Shown here: one piece after another, positions 17,202-26,151 of the stretch
Position numbering within the stretch: position 1 is the first letter of the stretch
How the letters are laid out: each line of letters starts with the position of its first letter
Assembly: GCF_035609205.1 (NCBI RefSeq)
Contig: NZ_CP141184.1
Span: forward strand, 2,322,501 to 2,386,500
DNA length: 64,000 bases
Source of the DNA: Hymenobacter sp. GOD-10R
GTDB lineage: Bacteria > Bacteroidota > Bacteroidia > Cytophagales > Hymenobacteraceae
Direction: 5' to 3'
Program-made: the position numbers and the translations under genes
Notes under the pieces: generated by a model
What the model saw: the letters and a program-made list of their open reading frames with translations, nothing else
The model's database searches: none
What the model was told of the DNA's origin: nothing

Positions 17202-18686
17202 ATGGAACAGAGTATCCCTAATGCGCGCGGCTACGTACCCGATGCTCCCGCGGAGCACGACAACAACGCTGTATCGGCCGGCACGATCTGGCAGGTGATT
17301 ACGGCTTCTTCAGTAGGGACCGTCATCGAATGGTACGATTTCTACATCTTCGGTTCGCTAGCCGCCATCATCGGGCCGGTGCTGTTTGGGCAGGCCGGCA
17401 AAATTGAGGATACGTTGCTCGGGGCCTTGGCCGTATTCGGAGCCGGGTTTGTGGTGCGCCCATTCGGGGCCATGTTCTTTGGCCGCCTCGGCGATATGAT
17501 CGGGCGCAAATACACGTTCCTAGTCACGTTGCTTATTATGGGCGGCGCCACGTTCATTACGGGGCTGATACCTAGCTACGACACGATTGGCATTGCGGCG
17601 CCGCTGATTGTGGTGGTGCTGCGTTTGTTACAAGGCCTAGCGCTTGGTGGCGAATATGGAGGTGCGGCTACCTATGTGGCCGAATACGCCCCTGATAAGA
17701 AGCGCGGCTACTACACCAGCTTTATCCAGATTACGGCCACTGGCGGCTTGATCCTAAGTATTTCAGTGATCCTGATAACCCGAAAGCTGATGGGCGAAGA
17801 TGCCTTCAAAGAATGGGGCTGGCGCATTCCATTTCTGCTCTCGGGATTCTTGGTTATTGCTTCGTACTACATCCGTCGCAAGCTGCACGAGTCGCCGTTG
17901 TTTGCCAAAGCCAAAGCCACAGGCACGACCAGCAAGAGCCCACTACGTGACTCGTTCATGAACCCCGTCAACCGCCGACTGGTACTGATTGCGTTGTTTG
18001 GCGTAACGATGGGCCAAGGTGTCATCTTCTATACCAGTCAGTTCCAGGCTTTCACCTTCATGAACGCCACGCTGAAACTGGATATCGTTGATTCCAGCAT
18101 CATCATGGTCGTATCCATGTTGTTAGCCACGCCTTTGTTTGTGTACTTCGGCTCGCTCTCCGACCGTATTGGCCGCAAGCGCATCATCATGACTGGTATG
18201 ATCTGCGGGGCGCTGTTCACTATTCCGCTTTTCTACGGTATCAAAGCCTTTGCTGGGCCACTCACCGAAGTTACCCCGGCCACCGTGGATGCTGCTGGCA
18301 AAGCTGTGCCGGCCGTGATGAAGGCCCTTACACCTAATGTGCCAGCCATGATTGCACTGGTGTTCTGTCTAGTCGTATTCGTAACAATGGTGTACGGCCC
18401 CATTGCCGCTTATCTTGTGGAGCTGTTCCCCACCAAAGTGCGCTACACGTCGCTATCAGTGCCTTATCACATTGGCAACGGGATATTCGGCGGCTTTGTG
18501 CCGCTAATTGCTACTTCCATCGGGGTGTGGGCCGCCGCCCAACCCGAAGGGACCTTTGCCAAGGAACACAGCAGCCTCGTTGGCTTGGTATATCCGGTGG
18601 TTATCGCCTTGATCTGCTTCTTGGTAGGAATGGCCATGATGAAGGACGTGCGCAACGTGAAGCTGATGGAAGACAAGGAAGTGTAA
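17202..18686 (+). CDS. MFS transporter, metabolite:H+ symporter (MHS) family
   Basis: A 494-residue, 12-helix transporter. IEWYDFYIFGSLA in helix 1 and RPFGAMFFGRLGDMIGRKYTF in the loop between helices 2 and 3 are signatures of the MHS family (ProP, ShiA, KgtP and related proton symporters). A second signature loop, FGSLSDRIGRKRIIM, lies at mid-protein. A loop of about 50 residues near 345-390 (LTEVTPATVDAAGKAVPAVM) is longer than usual. Family substrates include dicarboxylates, shikimate, betaine and short carboxylates. With an acetyl-CoA synthetase and a CrbS-like kinase downstream, a monocarboxylate is the natural guess, but the sequence alone does not settle it. Confidence 0.88.
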   Translation: MEQSIPNARGYVPDAPAEHDNNAVSAGTIWQVITASSVGTVIEWYDFYIFGSLAAIIGPVLFGQAGKIEDTLLGALAVFGAGFVVRPFGAMFFGRLGDMIGRKYTFLVTLLIMGGATFITGLIPSYDTIGIAAPLIVVVLRLLQGLALGGEYGGAATYVAEYAPDKKRGYYTSFIQITATGGLILSISVILITRKLMGEDAFKEWGWRIPFLLSGFLVIASYYIRRKLHESPLFAKAKATGTTSKSPLRDSFMNPVNRRLVLIALFGVTMGQGVIFYTSQFQAFTFMNATLKLDIVDSSIIMVVSMLLATPLFVYFGSLSDRIGRKRIIMTGMICGALFTIPLFYGIKAFAGPLTEVTPATVDAAGKAVPAVMKALTPNVPAMIALVFCLVVFVTMVYGPIAAYLVELFPTKVRYTSLSVPYHIGNGIFGGFVPLIATSIGVWAAAQPEGTFAKEHSSLVGLVYPVVIALICFLVGMAMMKDVRNVKLMEDKEV

Positions 18687-18782
18687 CAAACTAGTGGGAG
18701 TAACTGGGCGATTCGCTGAATGGCTTTGCTCGGTTACTCCGCTATTTGGTTGCTTCTGCAAAGCTGCCCCTTTCGTTAGCCT

Positions 18783-19004
18783 ATGTCTTCTATGCCTCCC
18801 CATGAGCAAGCGGAGCAGCGCCGCGGGCAACGGCTGCTCTTCGTGAGCCTACTGTTTACAGTGCTGCTCAACTTCCCGCTACTCGCTGTTTTCGACCACG
18901 AAGGGCGGGTGGCAGGCATTCCGGTATTGTATCTATACTTACTACTCGTCTGGGTTGCACTAGTAGTAATCACGGGCTGGCTGGTGCGAAAAAGTACGCC
19001 ATAG
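18783..19004 (+). CDS. CbrX-like small membrane protein
   Basis: A 73-residue protein with a short charged N-terminus and two predicted membrane helices (LLFVSLLFTVLLNFPLLAVF and VLYLYLLLVWVALVVITGWL). It lies 66 bases ahead of the transporter-kinase gene. Small two-helix proteins of this kind precede many SSS-type transporters and transporter-kinases; the best-known case is CbrX upstream of CbrA in Pseudomonas. The LNFPLL...F..GIPVLYLYLF-like pattern fits my memory of that family. It probably assists or modulates the adjacent SSS-kinase in the inner membrane. Confidence 0.75.
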   Translation: MSSMPPHEQAEQRRGQRLLFVSLLFTVLLNFPLLAVFDHEGRVAGIPVLYLYLLLVWVALVVITGWLVRKSTP

Positions 19005-19070
19005 TTAGCGCAGAACTTATCTGCAAGCCACTCACACTGCGCTTATTAGCGAGTTTCTCCTGTTGCCTAC

Positions 19071-21818
19071 ATGAATCGGTTGCTGGTTATTGGCTTTTCG
19101 CTGGGCTACCTAGCACTGTTGTTCGGGGTGGCCTACGCGGCCGAGCGCCGTTCGGCAGAGCGGCGAAGCTTAGTGAGCAACCCTTACGTGTACGCTCTGA
19201 GCATGGCTGTGTACTGCACGGCCTGGACGTTCTACGGTAGTGTAGGCCGCGCCGCGCACTTCGGCCCGGCCTTCGTCGGCATCTACCTAGGTCCTACCTT
19301 GCTGGCACCGGCGTGGTGGCTGGTCTTGCGCAAGATCATCCGCATCTGCCGCTTGCAGCGCCTCACGTCCATTGCCGATTTTATCTCCGCCCGCTACGGT
19401 AAGAGTGCGTGGCTAGGAGCCCTGGTTACGGTGGTGTGTGTGCTCGGCGTGGTGCCGTACATTTCGCTGCAAATCAAAGCTATTGCTGCTTCCTTCGATA
19501 TTATCACGCAGCAAGGCGCCTCACTCCAAGCTGCCAGCGCCCAGGCAGGCATTAGTTCAGCTTTCTACATAACGGTGGGGCTAGCTTTCTTCACCATCAT
19601 CTTTGGAGTGCGTTCGGTGGAAGCCACCGAGCGCCACGAGGGTATGATGCTGGCCGTGGCCCTGGAGTCGCTGGTGAAGCTAGTGGCCTTTTTGCTGGTG
19701 GGCGGTTTCGTTACGTTCGGGTTGTTTGGAGGTTTTGGGGATGTCTTTGCCCAGGCCGCCGCTGTGCCTGCGCTCAGCCGACTTTTTACGTTGCAGGAGG
19801 CCGGCACGAGCGGCTCCCAGTGGCTTACGCTATTGTTGCTGAGTGTATCAGCTATTCTGCTGCTACCAAGGCAGTTTCAAGTGGCGGTGGTCGAAAATGT
19901 GAATGAAGACCACTTGCGCAAGGCCATGTGGCTGTTCCCGCTCTACCTGATTATCATCAACCTATTTGTGCTGCCTGTGGCGTTCGGCGGCGCTCTGCGC
20001 TATGCTGGTCGTGGCCTCGACGCTGACACCTTTGTCTTAACGCTGCCGCTCGATACTGGGCATCGTTGGTTGGCGCTACTCACCTACCTAGGTGGTCTTT
20101 CCGCTGCCAGCAGTATGATCATCGTCGAAACCATTGCCTTGAGCGTGATGATGAGCAACCACTTGCTTATGCCCGTGTTGGTCCGCATCCCTGCAACCCA
20201 CGCCGATAGCCGTTGGTTTGCGTACCTAGGTCGGATGGCGTTACAAAGCCGCCGGCTGGCAGTAGGGGGGGTATTACTGCTGGCTTATGGTTACTATGCG
20301 GTAGTTGGTCACTTGCTGTCACTGGTTGATATCGGGCTCATCTCCTTCGCGGCGGTGGCGCAGTTTATGCCCGTTTTGCTCGGCGGGCTTTACTGGAAGG
20401 GCGGAACGCAGCAGGGCGCCACAGCGGGTATTCTGGCCGGTTTTGCCGTCTGGTTTTTCACGTTGGTAGTGCCCACAATGGTAGGAGCCGGCATGCTGCC
20501 AATGGCCATTTTGGAGCATGGTGTTGGCGGGCTATCTGCTCTGCGTCCTGCTGCTTTGTTTGGGCTGCAGGGGCTCGACTCATTGCCCAACGGGCTGTTC
20601 TGGAGTTGGTTTTTCAACGTGGGCTTGTACGTGGGCGTTTCGCTAGCTGGGCAGCCTTCAGGGCTGGAACAACGGCAGGCTGCCGTGTTTGTGGATGTAT
20701 TCCGGTACCGTAGCGTGTTCGAGGGGCCAGCGGGCTGGCAGGGTGCCACGCCACTGCCCGACCTCCGGGCGCTGCTCACGGGCTTCCTCGGCAAGAGGCG
20801 CACAAACCAAGCCTTGCAGGCCTTTGCTGAACGCGTACCCGATGCTCCGCTTACCGATACCATTCCGGTGCACGCCGATCCACGCTTGCTCGCTTACGCC
20901 GAAAAGCTGCTGGCTGGTACCATTGGACCGGCCTCGGCGCGGCTGCTGCTGGCGTCGGCCGTGGGTGCCGAGGAAGCAATCAGTCTCGATAATGTCGTAG
21001 ACATTTTGCGCGAGTCGCAGCAGCTAGTAGAAGCCAACCGGCAGCTACAGAAACAGTCGCGGCAGTTGCAGCGCCTTACCGTCGATCTGCGCAACGCTTA
21101 CCAGCAATTACAAGAGCTAGATACGCGCAAAGATGAGTTCCTGTACACCGTTACGCACGAGCTACGCACGCCAATAACCAGCATCCGTGCTCTGTCAGAA
21201 ATCCTCTTCGATAACCCCGAGATTGAAGAAGAGGAGCGTCTGCGCTTTTTGAACACGATAACCAAAGAAACGGAACGCCTGAGCCGACTCATCACGCTCG
21301 TTTTAGATTTGGAGAAATTCGAGTCGGGCACGGCAACGCTCGACTGCACCACACTCGATGTGGCCGATGTTATCAACGATGCCCTTGACTCGGTGGGGCA
21401 ATTGCTGCGCGATAAGCAAATCGGCTTAGAGGTGAACGTACCTGCTAGCTTGCCGCCGCTCACCGGCGACCGTGACCGGCTCATGCAGGTACTCGTCAAC
21501 TTGCTCAGCAACGCGGTGAAATCATGCCGTGCCGATGGCAGCGGCTGCATTTGGGTGGCCGCCGAAGCCGCTGCCGGTGCGGTGCGCATCGCAGTAGCCG
21601 ACAACGGTAAGGGAATCGATCCAGCCTTTCACGAACTCATTTTCGACAAGTTTTTCCAAGCCCAAAACCAGACCATGCGCAAGCCGGAGGGCTCAGGGCT
21701 AGGGTTGGCCATCACGAAAAAGATTGTGGAACTGCACGCCGGCCGTATTTGGGTGGAAAGTGCGCTCGAACAAGGTGCCCGCTTTTCCTTCGAACTCCCC
21801 CTCGCGCTCGATCATTAA
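19071..21818 (+). CDS. CrbS/CbrA-like sodium:solute symporter-histidine kinase
   Basis: A 915-residue fusion. Residues 1 to about 535 form an SSS-family transporter domain with about 13 helices (YALSMAVYCTAWTFYGSVG and LLPRQFQVAVVENV are typical). Residues about 570-665 form a STAC domain (LLAGTIGPASARLLLASAV). A short coiled coil follows (QLVEANRQLQKQSRQL), then HisKA with H696 in TVTHELRTPITS, and HATPase with LLSNAVKSC, ADNGKGID and GSGLGLAITK. This is the architecture of CbrA and CrbS, membrane sensors that couple solute recognition to phosphorylation. CrbS with CrbR controls acetyl-CoA synthetase (the acetate switch) in Vibrio and Pseudomonas; here acs is two genes downstream, which points to CrbS rather than CbrA. 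The PAS domain seen in some CbrA proteins is absent. Confidence 0.9.
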   Translation: MNRLLVIGFSLGYLALLFGVAYAAERRSAERRSLVSNPYVYALSMAVYCTAWTFYGSVGRAAHFGPAFVGIYLGPTLLAPAWWLVLRKIIRICRLQRLTSIADFISARYGKSAWLGALVTVVCVLGVVPYISLQIKAIAASFDIITQQGASLQAASAQAGISSAFYITVGLAFFTIIFGVRSVEATERHEGMMLAVALESLVKLVAFLLVGGFVTFGLFGGFGDVFAQAAAVPALSRLFTLQEAGTSGSQWLTLLLLSVSAILLLPRQFQVAVVENVNEDHLRKAMWLFPLYLIIINLFVLPVAFGGALRYAGRGLDADTFVLTLPLDTGHRWLALLTYLGGLSAASSMIIVETIALSVMMSNHLLMPVLVRIPATHADSRWFAYLGRMALQSRRLAVGGVLLLAYGYYAVVGHLLSLVDIGLISFAAVAQFMPVLLGGLYWKGGTQQGATAGILAGFAVWFFTLVVPTMVGAGMLPMAILEHGVGGLSALRPAALFGLQGLDSLPNGLFWSWFFNVGLYVGVSLAGQPSGLEQRQAAVFVDVFRYRSVFEGPAGWQGATPLPDLRALLTGFLGKRRTNQALQAFAERVPDAPLTDTIPVHADPRLLAYAEKLLAGTIGPASARLLLASAVGAEEAISLDNVVDILRESQQLVEANRQLQKQSRQLQRLTVDLRNAYQQLQELDTRKDEFLYTVTHELRTPITSIRALSEILFDNPEIEEEERLRFLNTITKETERLSRLITLVLDLEKFESGTATLDCTTLDVADVINDALDSVGQLLRDKQIGLEVNVPASLPPLTGDRDRLMQVLVNLLSNAVKSCRADGSGCIWVAAEAAAGAVRIAVADNGKGIDPAFHELIFDKFFQAQNQTMRKPEGSGLGLAITKKIVELHAGRIWVESALEQGARFSFELPLALDH

Positions 21819-21896
21819 ACTGCTTCTTCCTCCATACCTATTCCGCCCCGAACTGCGGCTGAGTGGTGTAATAACACAACGATCTGAGTACCGCCC

Positions 21897-22277
21897 ATGA
21901 CTTCCGTTATGAATTCGCCCCACGTATTGATTGTCGATGATGAGCCGAACATCGTTATGTCCTTGGAGTTCTTGATGCGCAAAAATGGCTACCAGGTTAG
22001 TATTGCCCGCAACGGCACCGAGGCTTTGGAGGCCATTGACCACACGCCTTTTGCCGTGATTCTACTCGATGTGATGATGCCCGACGTGGATGGCTATCAG
22101 GTGTGCTCCCATGTGCGCCAACGCCCCGACCGCCAGGCTACTAAAGTGATTTTTCTGAGTGCAAAAAGCAAAGAAGCCGACATTCAGAAAGGGTACCAAG
22201 TGGGGGCCGACCTCTACATTCCCAAGCCCTTCAGCACTCGGCAGCTAATGGAGCAAGTGCGGACGCTAGTTGGGTAA
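21897..22277 (+). CDS. REC-only response regulator, partner of the SSS-kinase
   Basis: A 126-residue CheY-like protein: acidic pocket IVDDEPN, phospho-acceptor Asp in VILLDVMMPDVDG, Ser/Thr switch in IFLSAKS, Lys in YIPKPF. It ends with the last receiver helix, so no output domain is present. Its position between the SSS-kinase (78 bases upstream) and acs (95 bases downstream) is that of CrbR, which normally ends in a LuxR-type HTH. Either the Bacteroidota version acts through protein contacts or it hands phosphate on to another regulator. Confidence 0.88.
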   Translation: MTSVMNSPHVLIVDDEPNIVMSLEFLMRKNGYQVSIARNGTEALEAIDHTPFAVILLDVMMPDVDGYQVCSHVRQRPDRQATKVIFLSAKSKEADIQKGYQVGADLYIPKPFSTRQLMEQVRTLVG

Positions 22278-22372
22278 GCTCCAATACATTTTCCTGCGTT
22301 GCGCGCTGAAAAGTCTTTATTTGCTCTCGTCTTCCTTGAAATTCCCCACGCTCATTTTAAATTTTTGCCATC

Positions 22373-24283
22373 ATGCCCGCTGAACACCCTCGTATTCGCA
22401 CGTTTGAAGAGTACCAAGACGCCTACCAGCGTAGCGTCGAAAATCCTGAGCAGTTTTGGTCCGAAGTAGCCGAACCCTTTACCTGGCGCCGTAAGTGGGA
22501 TTCGGTGATGCAGGCCGATTTGGTTGGTGGTCATAACAAATGGTTTAGCGGTGCCAAGCTCAACATCACCGAAAACTGCCTCGACCGCCACTTAGAGCAG
22601 CGCGGCAACAAGCTAGCCCTCATCTGGGAACCCAATGATCCTAAAACGCGTGGCCTGCGCTACACCTACCGGGAGCTGTATCAGGAAGTGTGCAAGTTTG
22701 CTAATGTGCTGCACAACAATGGCGTAGAGAAAGGCGACCGGGTGTGCCTCTACATGCCCATGATTCCGCAGCTCGCCATTGCTACCCTAGCCTGTGCCCG
22801 CATTGGCGCGGTGCATTCCGTTATTTTCGCGGGCTTCTCCGCTAATGCCATTGCCGACCGCGTCAATGATGCCCAAGCCTCTGTGGTGATTACCTCCGAT
22901 GGCCTCGACCGTGGCGCCAAGCAAATCCCGGTGAAGCGTGTGGTAGACGAAGCTTTGGAAAGCTGCCCCTCCGTGCGAGGCGTGATTGTGGTGGAGCATG
23001 TGGGCTGGCCCGTGCACATGCAGGAAGGCCGCGACGTGTGGTACCACGAAGAAGTAGCCGAGGTAGAGAAAACCTGCCCCGCTGAGGAAATGGAGGCCGA
23101 AGACATACTCTTCATCCTGTACACCTCGGGCAGCACTGGCAAACCTAAAGGTGTGGTGCACACCCAAGCAGGCTACATGGTGTGGACCGATTACACCTAC
23201 CGCAACGTGTTTCAAGTCAACGAAAACGATGTGTATTGGTGCACCGCCGATATCGGTTGGGTAACCGGTCACAGCTACTTGCTCTACGGTCCTTTGTTGG
23301 CGGGCGCTACTACCCTCATGTTTGAGGGTGTACCCACTTTCCCGAGCCCAGGCCGCTATTGGGAAGTAATTGATAAGCACGGCGTGAACGTATTCTATAC
23401 GTCACCGACGGCTATCCGCTCCCTCATGGCGCAAGATATCAACCACGTGCTGGCGTATTCCCTGGATTCGCTGCGGGTGCTAGGTTCGGTGGGCGAGCCC
23501 ATCAATGAAGAGGCGTGGCACTGGTACCACACCCATATTGGCAAAGACCGCTGCCCCATCGTGGATACGTGGTGGCAGACGGAAACCGCCGGGGTTATGA
23601 TCTCAGCGCTGGCGGATATCACCCCGAGTGTGCCGGCTCGGGCCGGTTTGCCGCTGCCCGGCGTGCAACCTGTGCTCCTGAATCAAGAAGGGCAGGAGAT
23701 TGAAGGCAACGATGCCGAAGGCTACCTAGCTATTAAGCAGGCGTGGCCCGGTATCATTCGCACAACCTACGGCGACCATGAGCGCTGCCGTCAAACCTAC
23801 TTTGGCGTGTATCCCGGCTACTACTTCACCGGCGACGGTGCTCGCCGCGAGCAAAACGGCCTCTACCGCATTATGGGCCGCGTAGACGACGTAATCAACG
23901 TGTCGGGTCACCGCTTCGGTACGGCCGAAATCGAAAACGCCATCAACCAGAATAGCCACGTGGTGGAATCGGCTGTAGTGGGCTACCCGCACGATGTAAA
24001 AGGCCAGGGCATTTACGCCTTTATCATCTGCCATGACCCTGTAGACGCCGCCGAAGAACCTCGTTTGGAAGCAGGTATTATCGAGACTATTGTGGCAGAA
24101 ATTGGCCGTATTGCCAAGCCCGACAAGATTCAGTTTGTGTCGGGCCTGCCCAAAACCCGCTCGGGCAAGATCATGCGCCGCATCTTGCGGAAAGTTGCCG
24201 AAGGAGAAATCAGCAACCTAGGTGACATCACTACGCTCCTCGATCCAGATATCGTGAAGGAGATTGTAGAAGGTCGGAAGTAA
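22373..24283 (+). CDS. acs: Acetyl-coenzyme A synthetase
   Basis: A 636-residue AMP-forming acetate:CoA ligase of the ANL superfamily, cytoplasmic. Motifs include the P-loop YTSGSTGKPKGVVHT, the acetate-pocket region with WWQTETAG, GRVDDVINVSGHR at the hinge, and the C-terminal PKTRSGKIMRR. In the last, K599 is the catalytic lysine that acetyltransferases modify in other bacteria. Length and order match bacterial Acs. It is the last gene of the porin-to-acs series on the + strand and ends at a strong bidirectional terminator. Context suggests control by the transporter-kinase and REC protein just upstream, the same logic as the CrbSR acetate switch. Confidence 0.95.
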   Translation: MPAEHPRIRTFEEYQDAYQRSVENPEQFWSEVAEPFTWRRKWDSVMQADLVGGHNKWFSGAKLNITENCLDRHLEQRGNKLALIWEPNDPKTRGLRYTYRELYQEVCKFANVLHNNGVEKGDRVCLYMPMIPQLAIATLACARIGAVHSVIFAGFSANAIADRVNDAQASVVITSDGLDRGAKQIPVKRVVDEALESCPSVRGVIVVEHVGWPVHMQEGRDVWYHEEVAEVEKTCPAEEMEAEDILFILYTSGSTGKPKGVVHTQAGYMVWTDYTYRNVFQVNENDVYWCTADIGWVTGHSYLLYGPLLAGATTLMFEGVPTFPSPGRYWEVIDKHGVNVFYTSPTAIRSLMAQDINHVLAYSLDSLRVLGSVGEPINEEAWHWYHTHIGKDRCPIVDTWWQTETAGVMISALADITPSVPARAGLPLPGVQPVLLNQEGQEIEGNDAEGYLAIKQAWPGIIRTTYGDHERCRQTYFGVYPGYYFTGDGARREQNGLYRIMGRVDDVINVSGHRFGTAEIENAINQNSHVVESAVVGYPHDVKGQGIYAFIICHDPVDAAEEPRLEAGIIETIVAEIGRIAKPDKIQFVSGLPKTRSGKIMRRILRKVAEGEISNLGDITTLLDPDIVKEIVEGRK

Positions 24284-24300
24284 GTCCGCCACCTCCTGCA

Positions 24301-24344
24301 AATAGCAAGAGCCGCTGACGGTATCGTCAGCGGCTCTTGCTATT
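24301..24344. terminator. Bidirectional terminator, acs / nucleoside hydrolase
   Basis: Perfect 20-bp stem (24301-24320 and 24325-24344, loop GTAT) between two convergent genes, with AT-rich flanks on each side (TATTTATTA on the + strand). It is one of the strongest hairpins in the window. Confidence 0.85.
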
Positions 24345-24356
24345 TATTACCCTCGG

Positions 24357-25325
24357 TTACGATACTACTAGGTCCTGCTTCAGCAACTCAAATAAGAACT
24401 CATAAAAGCGTTCTTTCTGCACACCAACGGCCGTTTTTACCCATTGCCCTGAGCTAGGCTTGCGATACGTATTGCCGGCATCAGCGCTGCTGGGCGAAAC
24501 TTCTAGTTCGATCATCTCAAATTGAAAAGCTTCCGGGATAGCTAGGTAGCTGGTGGTGAGTACGTCCCACATGAAGTAGGTGTACTCATACGCTGGAATA
24601 GTGTCGATGGTAGTAGCCCAAAATTGCCCAGCTAGGTTAGAAAAGAAGTAACCTGCTTGCGAAGCTAGCTTCTTCAAAAAGTCGAAACTGACAGGAACGG
24701 TGTTCGTGGTATCCAAAGGCACCAGCGTAATCGGCAAGCCCGACCGGAATAGCTTGTGTGCCGACATGGGGTCCCAAAACACGTTCCATTCGGCAGTACC
24801 GTTGTGGTTGTAGGTTTTTACATTGCCAATTACATCAACGGCGCCACCCATCCACACCACCTCGGCTATCTTCTCGCGTAGGCTAGGCGCCTGTTCAAGG
24901 GCGTGCACCAAGCTGGAGCAAGGTCCAGTCATGAGGAATGTAACGGGCGCGGGTGCTGCTTCCAGCCGCCGGATGATGAACGCGGTGTTGTCGTCGTAGT
25001 GGGCTGCATGAGGGCCTACTTCCACGTTAATCATACTCGGCAACGCGTTCAAGATCTTTGGCTTGGCGCGCCAATCGGAAGGGAAGGCATTCATGCCGTG
25101 GTAGTTGCCGCCGCTTACTTCTACATCATTGCGTTGAGCAAGCGCAAGCAGCTTATGCGTGGTGAGCAACGCATTTTCCAGGTAGCAGTCTGCCGGCGTT
25201 ACCGATACCCCCAGCAGTTGAACGTGGCGCATGTGCAGCAAGAGCAGCAGCGACAGGAAATCATCGACCCCACCATCATGGTCGAAAAAGACAGGTGTTG
25301 TAGCAGGCGAAGAGCTAGGTTGCAT
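24357..25325 (-). CDS. Nucleoside hydrolase
   Basis: A 322-residue inosine/uridine-preferring nucleoside hydrolase family protein, expected to split ribonucleosides into base and ribose. The N-terminal calcium-binding motif reads FFDHDGGVDDFLSLLLLL (residues about 13-30); a middle active-site block is FLMTGPCSSLVHAL with VVWMGGAV; EWNVFWDP supplies the conserved ENxxxDP-like site. The third residue of the Ca motif is His-Asp-Gly-Gly rather than the more usual Asp-Thr-Asp-x-Gly, but the two final Asp are kept. No signal peptide, so it is cytoplasmic. It may form an operon with the MOSC gene, which ends 28 bases upstream of it. Confidence 0.88.
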   Translation of the reverse strand: MQPSSSPATTPVFFDHDGGVDDFLSLLLLLHMRHVQLLGVSVTPADCYLENALLTTHKLLALAQRNDVEVSGGNYHGMNAFPSDWRAKPKILNALPSMINVEVGPHAAHYDDNTAFIIRRLEAAPAPVTFLMTGPCSSLVHALEQAPSLREKIAEVVWMGGAVDVIGNVKTYNHNGTAEWNVFWDPMSAHKLFRSGLPITLVPLDTTNTVPVSFDFLKKLASQAGYFFSNLAGQFWATTIDTIPAYEYTYFMWDVLTTSYLAIPEAFQFEMIELEVSPSSADAGNTYRKPSSGQWVKTAVGVQKERFYEFLFELLKQDLVVS

Positions 25326-25353
25326 CCGTAATTACTGTCCGTTTAAAAGAAGG

Positions 25354-25869
25354 TTAGTCTAACACCCGCACTATGTCGCCCACCTTGATTACGCCACCAT
25401 GCAGGATGCGAGCCGTAAGCCCCCCGTGGCCCCGCATGGCATTGTAGCCACCAGGGCCTAGCTCCTCTTCCATGCGCGAGCAGGGATGACATTCGCCAGT
25501 AATTTCTAGCTGTACCTCTTTACCGATCTGTATTTTGCGATTCTTCAATGACAGTAAGTTCAAGCCGCGTATCGCTAGGTTGCGGCGCAGGCGGTCAGGG
25601 GCAATCGGCTCCGACAGACCTAGGTAGCTTGCTACCGCAGCTAAGTCCTCGTGCTGAATGAGGGTTACTTGCCGCTTGCCACCCGGCTTGGGCGTCGCGT
25701 GGTCACCCTGAATGTGACGGTCTGTCTCAACGGTTGCTTCCCGCATGGCGACCAGCGGCGCACGACGTACCGGCCGAATGCCTATCCACTCTAAGTGGCC
25801 CACCTGAGGCAGGGTTTTTAGCAAATTAGCGATAGTCGATTTGTCATCGCCGGCGAATGGGAAAGCCAT
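25354..25869 (-). CDS. MOSC-domain protein
   Basis: A 171-residue protein that is essentially one MOSC domain (residues about 20-170), related to the C-terminus of molybdenum-cofactor sulfurases and to YiiM/YuaD. Landmarks are IGIRPVRRAPLV near the start, GDHATPKPGGKRQVTLIQ, the RRNLAIRGLNLLSL block, and GECHPCSRMEEELGPGGY. The last carries the conserved cysteine thought to handle sulfur. It probably binds a pterin-type metal cofactor, although its physiological substrate is unknown. Starts at ATG 25869, divergent from dps across 282 bases. Confidence 0.88.
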   Translation of the reverse strand: MAFPFAGDDKSTIANLLKTLPQVGHLEWIGIRPVRRAPLVAMREATVETDRHIQGDHATPKPGGKRQVTLIQHEDLAAVASYLGLSEPIAPDRLRRNLAIRGLNLLSLKNRKIQIGKEVQLEITGECHPCSRMEEELGPGGYNAMRGHGGLTARILHGGVIKVGDIVRVLD

Positions 25870-26086
25870 GGTGTGTTAGCGGTAAACGTGAGGGGTAGGA
25901 GAGAGCTAGAACGCTAATTACTTAGGTGCAGCCTTCTGGCTAGCAGTTACAAGCTTACACGAGCTAAACAAGTCGTATAAACCAAAGCAACAGCTTTCTT
26001 GAATTCCAAATAAGTGCGGAAGGTAACCTCACTTTGCCCATAAAATATACCAAGCAGGCTCAACCTGAGGATAGCATATGCGTAAA

Positions 26087-26127
26087 GGAGGTATCCTTGC
26101 ACGAACCGTTTAATTCGGGCAAGCTCC
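26087..26127 (+). promoter_or_regulatory. Hairpin upstream of dps
   Basis: Nested arms GGAG/CTCC, CTTGC/GCAAG and CGAA/TTCG fold into one stem-loop ending 25 bases before the dps ATG; a TATAAT-like string follows at about 26137. It could be a leader structure or part of an operator. No consensus Fur or OxyR site was recognised. Confidence 0.35.
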
Positions 26128-26151
26128 TCATCCGTCTATAATATCTGCATC

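Noticed and set aside
22787..23380. A 197-codon antisense open frame inside acs
   Set aside because: His/Ala/Gly-rich translation with no motif, fully inside a well-supported acs gene.
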